Shown piece after piece: positions 47,881-56,266 of a stretch of 64,000 nucleotides of DNA; within the stretch, counting starts at the first letter, position 1; every line of letters starts with the position of its first letter. Position numbers and translations under genes: made by a program. Origin of the DNA: JADMIH01 sp036399775 (GTDB taxonomy: Bacteria > Chloroflexota > Chloroflexia > QHBQ01 > JADMIH01); NCBI GenBank assembly GCA_036399775.1, contig DASWMJ010000089.1:124001-188000 (forward strand). Direction: 5' to 3'. The notes below the pieces were generated by a model. The model worked only from the letters and a program-made list of their open reading frames with translations, had not been told where the DNA came from and made no database searches.

Positions 47881-48018
47881 ATTTTGGATTTTCGATTTTA
47901 GATTGAACTTCTTACCTTGCCAGTTCAGCCAGATGTGCGAAATAATGGAAGGGTAATGGTATAGCCCCATATCACTTATGACAAACAATCTAAAATCGAA
48001 AATCCAAAATCTAAAATC
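47873..48018. repeat. 146-bp element with perfect 33-bp inverted repeats of AAAATCT-type 7-mers
   Basis: Arms 47873-47905 and 47986-48018 are perfect inverted repeats built of AAAATCT, AAAATCG and AAAATCC heptamers. The left arm overlaps the end of the LLM gene and the right arm lies inside the first 14 codons of the next gene. Confidence 0.93.
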
Positions 48019-50236
48019 TAAAATTGTAATCCTGGGTGGGGGGCCTGCGGGGTTGTATTGTGGGCTGCTTATCAAGAAGGCTAGCCCTCAGTACGACGTT
48101 ACGATTATAGAGCGCAACCCGGCTGACGTGACTTATGGGTGGGGGGTGGTATTCTCTGACCGTACGCTGGCATCGTTCCAGAGAGCGGATTATAGGTCTT
48201 ACCAGCAGATAACTGGCGATTTTGTTATCTGGGACGCTATTGACGTGCGCTACCGGGGTGAGACCGTGCGTTGCGGGGGGCACGTAATCGCGGCTATATC
48301 GCGCCAGAGGTTGTTGGAGATATTGCAGGAGCGCTGTGCTGAACTGGGTGTCAAGATGCGCTTCAGCACCGACATCCAGGACGTGGTGGAGCTTCCAGAG
48401 TGCGATCTGCTAGTGGCGGCTGACGGCATAAACAGTTTGATCCGGCGGACATACGAGGAGAAATTCAGACCTCGGACAGAGCAAGGGCGAGCAAAGTATA
48501 TATGGCTGGGTGCAAACAAGGTGCTGGACGCCTTCAACTTCACTTTCCATGAGACGGAGTATGGCCTCTTCCAGGTGCATTCTTACCCCTACAGTGGCAC
48601 CATGAGCACTTTCATCGTGGAGTGCGAAGAACAGGCATGGCTGAACGCGGGTCTGGACAAGGCCAGCGAGGCCGAGAGCCTTGATTTCTGCCAGAGATTG
48701 CTTGAGAGCGACCTGAACGGCGCTCGTCTGCTATCCAACAACGCAAAGTGGATAAACTTCGCCACGCTCAAAACACATAAATGGAGCCACAAGATAGCAG
48801 CCGAGGGTGAGAGAGAGCGCTATGTCGTGCTGCTGGGGGATGCTGCTCACACGGCACACTTCTCAATCGGGTCAGGCACGAAGCTGGCGATGGAAGACGC
48901 AATATCCCTCGCAGGCGCGATAGAGCAGCACCCCGACCTGTCTGCCGCGCTAAACGAGTACGAGTTAGAGCGCAAACCCGTAGTCGAGACCTTCCAGCGT
49001 GCCGCCCGCGAGAGCCAGTCGTACTTTGAGGAGATCAAGCGATACCTGGGCCTTGAGCCTATGCAGTTCGCTTTCCAGTTGCTGACGCGTAGTGGCCGTA
49101 TCAGCTACGCAGATCTCCACCTTAAAGATGCACGCTTTGGGGATGCCGTCGATCGTTGGTTTTGGAAGAAGTCAGCGGTCAGTAGTCAGTGGTCAGCGGC
49201 CAGTGACGATCGAGGAAGGGTTGGCAGCACGAGCGGACCGATGGTTGCTCCTGCGCCGTTGTTTGCGCCCTTGAGGTTGCGAAACCTGGTGTTGAGCAAC
49301 AGGGTCGTTTTATCACGCCTAATGGCAGGGGCAGACGCGCCTAGCTCAGCACTCAGCACGCACCACTCGGTACTCGTAGAGGGTGTGGGGTTGGTTATGG
49401 CCGATGTTTGCGCCGTAAGCCCGGAGGGACGGATAGCGCCCGGCTCGGCTGGGATGTATAGCAGGGAGCACTTGGAAGCCTGGGCGCGCAGGGTCGAGGC
49501 TGTGCATGAACAGGGCGGGCATATCGGCGTGCAATTGGGGCATGCGGGAAGACGCGGGTCGGTGAGGCCACGAAGCGAGGGGCTGGATAGGCCCCTGAAG
49601 TCGGGGCGATGGCCTCTTATCGCAGCTTCGCCAATACCTTACACGCCACGCAGCCAGACACCGAAAGAGATGGACAGGGCAGACATGGACCACGTGAAGG
49701 AGAGTTTTGTCCAGGCCGCAGAGATGGCGAACAGGGCAGGCTTCGACCTGCTTCAAATCCATTTGGCGCATGGGTACCTGCTTGCCGGGTTCCTATCTCC
49801 CCTGACTAACCTGCGCCGGGACGAGTATGGCAGGCTGGAATTAGAGGGTCGAGCGCGCTTCCCGCTTGAGGTATTCGACGCGGTACGCGCTGTCTGGCCT
49901 GACGACAAGCCTCTGTCGGTAGCCCTGAACACCTCCGACTACGCGAGGGGTGGTTTCACGATTGAGGATGCGGTGGTAGTCGCCAAGTTGCTAAAGGAGC
50001 ACGGGTGCGACTTGATAGAAGTGCTGGCAGGGCAGACCACTCTACAGAGCGAGCCGGTGTTCGGGAGAGGCTTTCTTACGACCTTGAGCGATAGGATACG
50101 CAATGAGGCAGGCATCCCAACGATGGTCGGCGGCTACCTGACGACGAGCAACGAGATAAACACGGTGCTGGCAGCGGGGCGCGCCGATCTGTGTATCATG
50201 GACGTGCCCCATCTGCGCCCAGGAATAGCGACATGA
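47978..50236 (+). CDS. Bifunctional FAD monooxygenase / old-yellow-enzyme-type reductase, repeat-invaded
   Basis: The 752-residue protein has the layout of 2-aminobenzoyl-CoA monooxygenase/reductase and salicylyl-CoA 5-hydroxylase fusions. The N-terminal FAD monooxygenase (about 15-395) has ILGGGPAGLYCG, LVAADGINSLIR and LLGDAAHTAHFSIGSGTK. The C-terminal OYE domain (about 425-752) has LFAPLRLRNLVLSNRVV, GVQLGHAGRRG, HLAHGYLLAGFLSPLTN and IPTMVGGYLTTS. Heptanucleotide repeats encode residues about 4-14 and the interdomain linker (SAVSSQWSAASD), and replace part of the OYE domain near residue 460 (SSALSTHHSVLVEG), where relatives have a conserved DWHLVHYG-like segment. The C-terminus is also shorter than usual. 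Activity of the reductase half is doubtful. No pathway genes are adjacent. Confidence 0.83.
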   Translation: MTNNLKSKIQNLKSKIVILGGGPAGLYCGLLIKKASPQYDVTIIERNPADVTYGWGVVFSDRTLASFQRADYRSYQQITGDFVIWDAIDVRYRGETVRCGGHVIAAISRQRLLEILQERCAELGVKMRFSTDIQDVVELPECDLLVAADGINSLIRRTYEEKFRPRTEQGRAKYIWLGANKVLDAFNFTFHETEYGLFQVHSYPYSGTMSTFIVECEEQAWLNAGLDKASEAESLDFCQRLLESDLNGARLLSNNAKWINFATLKTHKWSHKIAAEGERERYVVLLGDAAHTAHFSIGSGTKLAMEDAISLAGAIEQHPDLSAALNEYELERKPVVETFQRAARESQSYFEEIKRYLGLEPMQFAFQLLTRSGRISYADLHLKDARFGDAVDRWFWKKSAVSSQWSAASDDRGRVGSTSGPMVAPAPLFAPLRLRNLVLSNRVVLSRLMAGADAPSSALSTHHSVLVEGVGLVMADVCAVSPEGRIAPGSAGMYSREHLEAWARRVEAVHEQGGHIGVQLGHAGRRGSVRPRSEGLDRPLKSGRWPLIAASPIPYTPRSQTPKEMDRADMDHVKESFVQAAEMANRAGFDLLQIHLAHGYLLAGFLSPLTNLRRDEYGRLELEGRARFPLEVFDAVRAVWPDDKPLSVALNTSDYARGGFTIEDAVVVAKLLKEHGCDLIEVLAGQTTLQSEPVFGRGFLTTLSDRIRNEAGIPTMVGGYLTTSNEINTVLAAGRADLCIMDVPHLRPGIAT
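49171..49205. repeat. GTCAGTG-type 7-mer tract (5 units) inside the monooxygenase fusion gene
   Basis: Five units GTCAGCG, GTCAGTA, GTCAGTG, GTCAGCG, GCCAGTG follow without gaps and encode the interdomain linker. Confidence 0.9.
49345..49379. repeat. CTCAGCA-type 7-mer tract (5 units) inside the OYE domain
   Basis: Units CTCAGCA, CTCAGCA, CGCACCA, CTCGGTA, CTCGTAG run in frame through the OYE domain. The same family occurs at about 14455-14474. Confidence 0.85.
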
Positions 50237-50257
50237 GGAATCTAACCAAAGCCGTAG

Positions 50258-51370
50258 TTAGACATTGAATAGCACGTTGATTACGTCGCCATCCTTCACC
50301 ACGTAGGTCTTGCCTTCGCTGCGGACGGTGCCCCGCTTCTTGGCTTCTACCATGTTGCCTGCCGCAATGAGGTCGTCGAAGTGGACTACCTCTGCGCGTA
50401 TGAATCCGCGTTCGAGGTCGGAGTGGATGGTGCCTGCGGCGCGCTGGGCGAATGTGCCCCGCCGGATGGTCCATGCGCGCACTTCGTCTTCTCCTGCGGT
50501 GAGAAAGCTAATCAGGCCGAGCAGCGAGTACGACTTGGTGACCACTTCGCCCAGGCGCGAGGGGCCGACCCCCATGCTCTCCCGGAACTCGGCGGCGTCT
50601 TCGGGAGCAAGCTGGGCTATCTCCATCTCAAGCTGCGCGGGGATCGCTATCACTTCGGAGGAAGGCACGGCCTGGCGGACGCGCGCCTCTAGCTCGGCGG
50701 CGCTGTCCAGGTTTTCTTCGCCCAGGTTGACCACCACCAGCACAGGCTTGGCGGTGAGGAAGCCGAAGTTGCGGATGGCTTTGTCGTCGTCTTCGTTTAG
50801 CCCCAGGGCGCGAATATGGGTGCCCTCTTCCAGGCTGGGGCCGATGCGGGTGAGCACTGCCTGCTCATGCTCGCGCATCTCACGCTCCGCACCCTTCATC
50901 TTCTGTATCTCGCCCTTCAGCCTCTCAAGTCTGCGCTCGATAATGCCGAGGTCGGAGAAGGCCATCTCCAACATGACCGTTTCGAGATCGCGCAGAGGGT
51001 CCACGCCCGGCGAGCCTTCGGGCAGGGGCACGGCGGCGTTCTCGAATGCGCGCACCACCAGCACGAGGGCGTCCACGGTGCTGATGAAACCGAGCGTCTG
51101 GCGGCTGATAGGCTCTTTGCTCTCTTTCTCCTTGGCCGAGCCTGACATGCCCGGCACGTCCACGAACTGCACGTCGGCGGGCGTGAACTTGCGCGGGTTG
51201 TACATGCGGGCGAGCACGTCAAGCCTGGGGTCGGGCACCTTGACCATCGCCACATTCGGCTGGTCCCCCGACGAGTAAGCAGAAGTCTGCGCGTGGCTGC
51301 CCGTGATCGCGTTGAACAAGGTAGTCTTGCCGCTACCCTGCAAGCCAACTATTCCGAGGTTCAATGCCAT
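50258..51370 (-). CDS. ychF: Redox-regulated ATPase YchF (Obg-like, OLA1 family)
   Basis: The 370-residue protein has the YchF G domain with P-loop GLQGSGKT (9-16), QFVDVPGMSGSA (G3) and VLVVVNLGEENL in place of the NKxD motif, which gives ATP preference in this family. A coiled-coil insert follows (about 130-170), and a C-terminal TGS domain has RAWTIRRGTFAQRAAGTIHSDLERGF and VVKDGDVINVLFNV. It binds ribosomes and affects stress responses. It is convergent with the monooxygenase fusion and appears to be a single gene. Confidence 0.96.
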   Translation of the reverse strand: MALNLGIVGLQGSGKTTLFNAITGSHAQTSAYSSGDQPNVAMVKVPDPRLDVLARMYNPRKFTPADVQFVDVPGMSGSAKEKESKEPISRQTLGFISTVDALVLVVRAFENAAVPLPEGSPGVDPLRDLETVMLEMAFSDLGIIERRLERLKGEIQKMKGAEREMREHEQAVLTRIGPSLEEGTHIRALGLNEDDDKAIRNFGFLTAKPVLVVVNLGEENLDSAAELEARVRQAVPSSEVIAIPAQLEMEIAQLAPEDAAEFRESMGVGPSRLGEVVTKSYSLLGLISFLTAGEDEVRAWTIRRGTFAQRAAGTIHSDLERGFIRAEVVHFDDLIAAGNMVEAKKRGTVRSEGKTYVVKDGDVINVLFNV

Positions 51371-51841
51371 AAAGGGTCTGCTCCAAAGTGATAGTGATGC
51401 GTCAATTGTACACGAAAGGAGGGTCAGGGGTCAGGGCAAGGGCATCTAAATCGAAGGGGGAACCAAACCGCCAAGACGCCAAGAGCGCCAAGACCGCGCC
51501 AAGTAATTGTTGTATTTCGTAGGAGAAACAGTTCTTGTCCTTCCAAGCCCCATAAAACACTTGGTGGTATCTTGGCGCTCTTGGCGTCTTGGCGGTTTGG
51601 TTTCGTATCACTGACGGCAGTTTGTGGCCCCTGACCACTCGCGAAATGGGACAAAAGTCTCTTGTTATAGCCTGGGGAACTATGGTAAGATAAGCGGCAT
51701 GGAGTGAGTGGCGGCCTCCACAGGTCCTCAGCGCCTGCCCACTCGCTAATGCTCCACCTGTACCAACACGCCCACCATCTGCGCGCTCTGCGCGAGTTAT
51801 TATTTCGGCATCTTCACTAATAACCGGAGAATTTACCCAGG
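51371..51841. other. Intergenic region with inverted-repeat element
   Basis: The gap between divergent ychF and the VanW gene holds a short GGGGTCA tract (about 51419-51436) and the 142-bp element 51461-51602. The remaining 240 bases must contain the VanW gene promoter, but no clear box pair is seen. No supported gene is visible. Confidence 0.65.
51461..51602. repeat. 142-bp element with perfect 33-bp inverted repeats of CGCCAAGA-type units
   Basis: Arms 51461-51493 and 51570-51602 are perfect inverted repeats composed of CGCCAAGA/GCGCCAAGA units. The 76-base centre is unique and A/T-richer. It is the sister of 17217-17356. Confidence 0.92.
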
Positions 51842-54106
51842 ATGCAACAGTCCGACACAGCAGATCCGCCAAAGGTGCGCGCGGCCCACGCAACTACTTC
51901 CGAGAAAGAAGACTCGAAGGGCGCTACCAGCCTGGCACGGGTTCCTTTGCGCGCTGGCACGATGGCGCTCGCCGGGTTAGTGGTCGCCCTGGTTGCCCTT
52001 ATCCTGATGTATGGCGCGATGCATGACGGGCGCGTGTTTCGAGGGGTAAGCGTGCTGGGCAGTAACGTGGGGGGATTGAACCGTGCGGAGGCAAAAGCGG
52101 TCTTAGAGCAGGCGTCGGCAGGCTATCCAGCCGAAGCTCTCTCCGCGAATGGCGCGGGCAAATCGTGGAGTTTCTCGCCAGCCGAGTTGGGCGTAGCTGT
52201 GGACATTGAGCGCACGTTGGATGCAGCGTTTGGCTATGGGCGTGGTGGGGGTTTACTGGACAACATAGGCAGTCAACTTGGGGGATTATTCGGCAGCACG
52301 CAGATCGTGCCCGTGCTGAAGCAAGATGCCACCAAACTGGATAGCGCGGTTGCCCGGATAGTCGCGGACGCGGATAAGCCTGCTGTAGACAGCAAGTTGG
52401 AGATCGGGCCGGACGGGAAGGTCTTCATCACCCCGTCATCGAGCGGTACGGTGGTGGATCGTGATGCGCTAAGGTCCGCAATTGCCGCATCGGTGGCGTC
52501 GGTGCCGTTCCCTCCCGTCAGAGTTGTCATACGCGACCAGGCCCCAAAGGTAACAGAGGACGCGCTCAGGGCATCGGAAGCCCAGGCCTTGCTGCTGACC
52601 GAGCAGCCTCTCGCGCTCAAATCTGGAGAGCAAGTCTGGACGCTAGAACCTACTGACCTCCGCAAGATGCTTTCGATAACACAGGCAGCTTCGGGTAGTG
52701 AGTGGACTGCGGCGTTGAACGGCGAGGCGTTAGGGGCGTACATCAAGCCGGTCGCGGACGAGTTGCATCGTGCCCCGGTAGACGCGAACATCGTCATCGG
52801 CAAGGGCACCGTTACGCTCAATGAGGACGAGGCGGGGGCGGACCTGGACGTTCCGGCTGCGGTGGCGGCCATACAGCAGGCGGCTTCGAAAGAGGATGCG
52901 GCTGGGCGTGCGGTGGAGTTGCCGGTGAAAGAGGTTCCGGCGGCCGTTCACACTGAGCAGTTGCAGGCGCTGTACAACAAGGCAAATGCGCTCGTCACAG
53001 AGGGTATGCGGGTGCGGTTCCGCGACGATGGGTATATCTTGCGGGGCGCTTCTGTTACGGGCTTTATTGATGTCGCGCCCGCGCAGGGTGGGCCGGGGCC
53101 GCTCAAGCTGGTGATTGATGAGGAAGTGCTGGCGGACCGCATCGCGGGGGTGGGGTACTACATCAATCGCCCGGCCACCGACGCGCGCTTCCGCATGGTT
53201 GACGGCACGCCCACGAAGGTGACGAGCGGCAGCGACGGCTTCAAGGTAAACATTGACAATTCGGTGCAGAACGCGCTGAAGGCCATCGAGGGCTACCAGG
53301 GTGGGGACCGCTTGCAGGTTGACCTGGACGTGGCCGTTACCGAACCGAACCTCAGGGATGCCGACATCAGCAGTATCAACACGCCCGATTTGCTGGCGAG
53401 AGGGCAGACTTCGTATGCCGGGTCGTCCGCGGAGCGCGGCTGGAACGTCGAATTGGGCACAAAGAGGATAAACGGGGCGCTCGTGCCGCCGGGGGGCGTA
53501 TTCTCTACGAATGATACAATCGGCGACCTCACGCTTGAGGCGGGCTTCAAGATGGGATACGGCATCATCACCACCAGCAAGGGCGTGACTACGGTGCCCT
53601 CGGAGGCCGGGGGTATATGCCAGGTCTCGACCACCCTGTTCCACGCGGTGTTCAGGGGCGGCCTGCAAATCGTGGAGCGCAACTGGCACTCCTACTGGAT
53701 AGGCACTTACGGCGCGCCTCCCACCGGCCTGCAAGGTCTGGACGCGACAATCGCGCCGCCGGAGAAGGACTTCCGCTTCAAGAACAATACGGGCAACTGG
53801 CTGCTCGTCAAGGCTACGGCTGACGGTAAGAACGTGGTATTCGAGCTTTACGGGGTGAACCCAGGCTGGACGGTAGCTATAGGCCAGCCTATCATCACCA
53901 ACGTGGTCAAGACCGACTACACGCCTGTGACGGAGTATACCAGTGAGCTACCCAAAGGCAAGCGCGTGCTGGTGGAGCGCCCGCAGAATGGCTTCAACTC
54001 CACAATACCGCGCACCGTGACCGACGCCAACGGCAACGTGATAGACACCTGGGCTGCGAAGAGCAGGTATGTCCCGTCGAGGGAGAGGTATCTTGTGGGG
54101 CGGTAG
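51842..54106 (+). CDS. VanW family protein with peptidoglycan-binding-like repeats
   Basis: The 754-residue protein has one N-terminal membrane anchor (about 38-62), then several domains resembling the PF12229 peptidoglycan-binding module of YoaR-like proteins (SVLGSNVGGLNRAEAKAVLE, ALSANGAGKSWSFSPAELGV and repeats). A C-terminal VanW domain (PF04294, about 545-700) shows RGWNVELGTKRINGALVPPG, GGVFSTNDTIGD, EAGGICQVSTTLFHAVFRGG and NNTGNWLLVKA. It is predicted to face the cell exterior and act in or on the cell wall; its biochemical role is not established. The ATG at 51842 has only a weak CCAGG site. Confidence 0.9.
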   Translation: MQQSDTADPPKVRAAHATTSEKEDSKGATSLARVPLRAGTMALAGLVVALVALILMYGAMHDGRVFRGVSVLGSNVGGLNRAEAKAVLEQASAGYPAEALSANGAGKSWSFSPAELGVAVDIERTLDAAFGYGRGGGLLDNIGSQLGGLFGSTQIVPVLKQDATKLDSAVARIVADADKPAVDSKLEIGPDGKVFITPSSSGTVVDRDALRSAIAASVASVPFPPVRVVIRDQAPKVTEDALRASEAQALLLTEQPLALKSGEQVWTLEPTDLRKMLSITQAASGSEWTAALNGEALGAYIKPVADELHRAPVDANIVIGKGTVTLNEDEAGADLDVPAAVAAIQQAASKEDAAGRAVELPVKEVPAAVHTEQLQALYNKANALVTEGMRVRFRDDGYILRGASVTGFIDVAPAQGGPGPLKLVIDEEVLADRIAGVGYYINRPATDARFRMVDGTPTKVTSGSDGFKVNIDNSVQNALKAIEGYQGGDRLQVDLDVAVTEPNLRDADISSINTPDLLARGQTSYAGSSAERGWNVELGTKRINGALVPPGGVFSTNDTIGDLTLEAGFKMGYGIITTSKGVTTVPSEAGGICQVSTTLFHAVFRGGLQIVERNWHSYWIGTYGAPPTGLQGLDATIAPPEKDFRFKNNTGNWLLVKATADGKNVVFELYGVNPGWTVAIGQPIITNVVKTDYTPVTEYTSELPKGKRVLVERPQNGFNSTIPRTVTDANGNVIDTWAAKSRYVPSRERYLVGR

Positions 54107-54246
54107 GGGTCAGGGATCAGGGGTTAGGGGTTAGGGGTTAGGGGTTAGGGGTCAGGAGCTATTAGAAGTTCCTGGCCCTTTTCGATTGGCTGTTAGCACG
54201 GGGCGGTTCAAACCCTAATCCCTAACCCCTAACCCCTGACCCCTGA
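54104..54246. repeat. Inverted pair of GGGGTTA heptanucleotide tracts
   Basis: A left tract of about seven 7-mers (54104-54154) and a right tract of about five (54211-54246) are in opposite orientation. A 20-bp identical stretch occurs at 54117-54136 and, inverted, at 54220-54239. The element lies between convergent genes. Its right tract encodes the C-terminus of the gene at 54222-54782. Confidence 0.9.
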
Positions 54247-54782
54247 GGTCGCTCTACGCGGGAGAGGAAGGCAGCAGCTATGAGGATTGCACCGGAGATG
54301 ATGGCGACTATTATGGCGTTATAGCTGTCCAGCAGAGTGATGGTGATAACCTTGCGGGCGGATAATTCGAAGAGGAAAGCCGCTACGAAGTGCAGGCCGG
54401 CCAGGTAGAAGAAGCGGGTGTCAATTTGCAGGGCGGTGGGTATGTAGGCTATGCCCAGGAAGAATAGCCAGACGGGGGCTATCTCGCCGATGACGCTGAA
54501 GTTGGTGAAGTAGGCGTAGTAGGTGAAAGCCCAGCCGTCCAGCACGGCAACCACCCATATGATGAAGTTGAGCCGCTGGTGCTGGTACTGGCAGACGGCC
54601 TGCGCGGCGAGGCCGAGGACCGAAATGATAGCCCAGGGGAGCAAGTCCATCTGGAATGAGAAGCTGTTGTGTGGTGGAAACCACTGGTGGATGATGCCTG
54701 CGAGCATTATTAAGACGCCCCAGGAAGCCATCAGCACCCCGGCCCGCGATAGGCCGAACGGGTTATGTTCTACTTGATCCAT
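54222..54782 (-). CDS. Hypothetical six-span membrane protein
   Basis: The 186-residue protein has about six hydrophobic segments (for example GVLMASWGVLIMLAGIIHQW, FIIWVVAVLDGWAFTYYAYF and AIIVAIISGAILIAAAFL) and no family that I recognise. The last eight residues (QGSGVRG preceded by Pro) and the TAG stop are encoded by heptanucleotide repeats, so the original C-terminus may have been different. The ATG at 54782 has GGAGGG upstream at slightly long spacing. It is convergent with the VanW gene. Confidence 0.7.
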   Translation of the reverse strand: MDQVEHNPFGLSRAGVLMASWGVLIMLAGIIHQWFPPHNSFSFQMDLLPWAIISVLGLAAQAVCQYQHQRLNFIIWVVAVLDGWAFTYYAYFTNFSVIGEIAPVWLFFLGIAYIPTALQIDTRFFYLAGLHFVAAFLFELSARKVITITLLDSYNAIIVAIISGAILIAAAFLSRVERPQGSGVRG

Positions 54783-55134
54783 ACCTGATTATTTCCCTCC
54801 AAAGCGAGTAACGTGTTCGCGGCAGGTAAGAGCGAAGGCGAACTGAGCAGGTAGAGTGAAGGACGCAAGGGAGGATAGCGCCTGTCAGCACATGACACAT
54901 TACTAGCTGGAAGGCAGTTTGTCAATACCCAATTTGCTGTAAGCTGGGGCTATTTAGCTCGGTAGGTGAGGGCCGCTAAAGGATGCTATGCCCTTGTTTA
55001 TGTGTGCTCGGTTCGGGAAGGCCGCAAACTCTATTCTTTGATACTGTGCCGTGTTACACTCAGGTGCCAAAAGTAACCAAAGTGCGCCATTTGGTCGGGC
55101 AGTGTGTCTATGTGGAGGCAGTGGGAAATACATG
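54783..55134. other. Intergenic region carrying the left direct repeat
   Basis: The gap lies between the start of the membrane-protein gene and the end of the protease gene. It contains the left copy (54999-55045) of a direct repeat that also occurs at 56532-56578. No supported gene is seen. Confidence 0.6.
54999..55045 (+). repeat. Direct repeat flanking the protease gene, left copy
   Basis: The 47-base segment aligns without gaps to 56532-56578 with about ten differences, all transitions. It contains GGCCGCAAACTCTA. Confidence 0.75.
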
Positions 55135-55157
55135 AGCACGCACAGCTTGTGCGTGCT
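55135..55157. terminator. Hairpin at the protease gene end
   Basis: A 10-bp stem (55135-55144 with 55148-55157) with a 3-base loop is followed by TATTCTTTT on the plus strand. It overlaps the last base of the protease gene. It fits a plus-strand terminator better than a minus-strand one. Confidence 0.5.
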
Positions 55158-56266
55158 TATTCTTTTGGTTGCTCGGTGCTATGCTCACTTGAGGGTACTG
55201 GACGTGGGCGCTTGAACGCTAAGTACCACTCATCTTTCTTGAGCTGGGTGTCTATGAGTTTCTTAACATTGTTGGCTTTGACGACCTGCGCGAAGGGCAT
55301 TCCTGTCTTGCTGCGAGCTGGCAACTTCTCGTAAGTATCCGAATGTAGCACTTCATCAAGGCTGGCTGGTTGGGTGACTGCGATGCCGATGAGCTTGCCG
55401 TTTTCGACCACTGGGGCGCCACTATTGCCGGGGTAATTACTCATGTCGCACCAGAAATAAGGTAGTGCTGAGTGCAATACCGACACACGACCAAATACGA
55501 ATGCAGGCACGGAAACCGTTTTAGATGCCCAGTTTGCTACTGCTATAGGGAGATTTAAGCGGGCTACCGTAGTCAATCCTCCTGGATAGCCAACGCTGAA
55601 AACTTCAGCACCTTCGGCTGAAGGCCCATCTGCTATATCACCCACTGTTATAGGTTCATAGCCGCGTGCTTCAAGTTCATCCATGAATTGTTTGTTATTA
55701 TTGAAACCTGTGTCCACGGACAAGATACCGATATCTAAGCTCTTATCCGTGAGGGTATAGGCCATAGTGTTGAGGCTCATTATGCCGGACATCGTCACGA
55801 GATCCTGACCCTTGTTCATACTATCAAGTGCTTCATTTAGCGATGGGACCCGCACAATAAGGTTGTATATTAGGTTTTCAGCACTCTCGGTTGCGCTTTG
55901 TAATCGGTCTAAATAGTGGCTACTTGGCAAAGGGTCAGGCGACTCCATACTCCTTTTATTGCGTTCCGTCTCTTCCTGTAATCGCTTCGCTGCCGCGTAG
56001 TTATCGGCCAAAACGTGGCGGGCTGTTATGAGGTACCGACGGCCCATGTGTGCGAAGAAAATCGCGGTACCTAGCGAGCGCGCCCCATGTGCGGGAAGGC
56101 TGGAAGTAAGCTCATCATACTCCTCTTGCGAGATCGCCCCGCTACGAAGTTTTTCATCTAGCTGACGTAGTTGCTCGTCTACGTTATTCGGGTCAGCGTC
56201 GCGCGATACGCCTTCCAAATGTACAACGGCCCTTTTCCACCGTTCCAGAATGCTCTGCTCCGCCAT
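55157..56266 (-). CDS. SHOCT-like and trypsin-like serine protease protein
   Basis: The 369-residue protein has a SHOCT-like helix pair near residues 28-56 (EQLRQLDEKLRSGAISQEEY). It is followed by a trypsin-like (PF13365 type) protease domain with GTAIFF, YLITARHVL (His84), LDIGILSVD (Asp177) and NYPGNSGAPVV (Ser281), so the catalytic triad is intact. A helical insert of about 70 residues separates His and Asp. No signal peptide or membrane span is seen, so it is probably cytoplasmic. No PDZ domain follows. The gene is A+T-richer than its neighbours and flanked by direct repeats, which suggests acquisition as a cassette. Its target is unknown; defence-related roles are only speculation. Confidence 0.82.
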   Translation of the reverse strand: MAEQSILERWKRAVVHLEGVSRDADPNNVDEQLRQLDEKLRSGAISQEEYDELTSSLPAHGARSLGTAIFFAHMGRRYLITARHVLADNYAAAKRLQEETERNKRSMESPDPLPSSHYLDRLQSATESAENLIYNLIVRVPSLNEALDSMNKGQDLVTMSGIMSLNTMAYTLTDKSLDIGILSVDTGFNNNKQFMDELEARGYEPITVGDIADGPSAEGAEVFSVGYPGGLTTVARLNLPIAVANWASKTVSVPAFVFGRVSVLHSALPYFWCDMSNYPGNSGAPVVENGKLIGIAVTQPASLDEVLHSDTYEKLPARSKTGMPFAQVVKANNVKKLIDTQLKKDEWYLAFKRPRPVPSSEHSTEQPKE

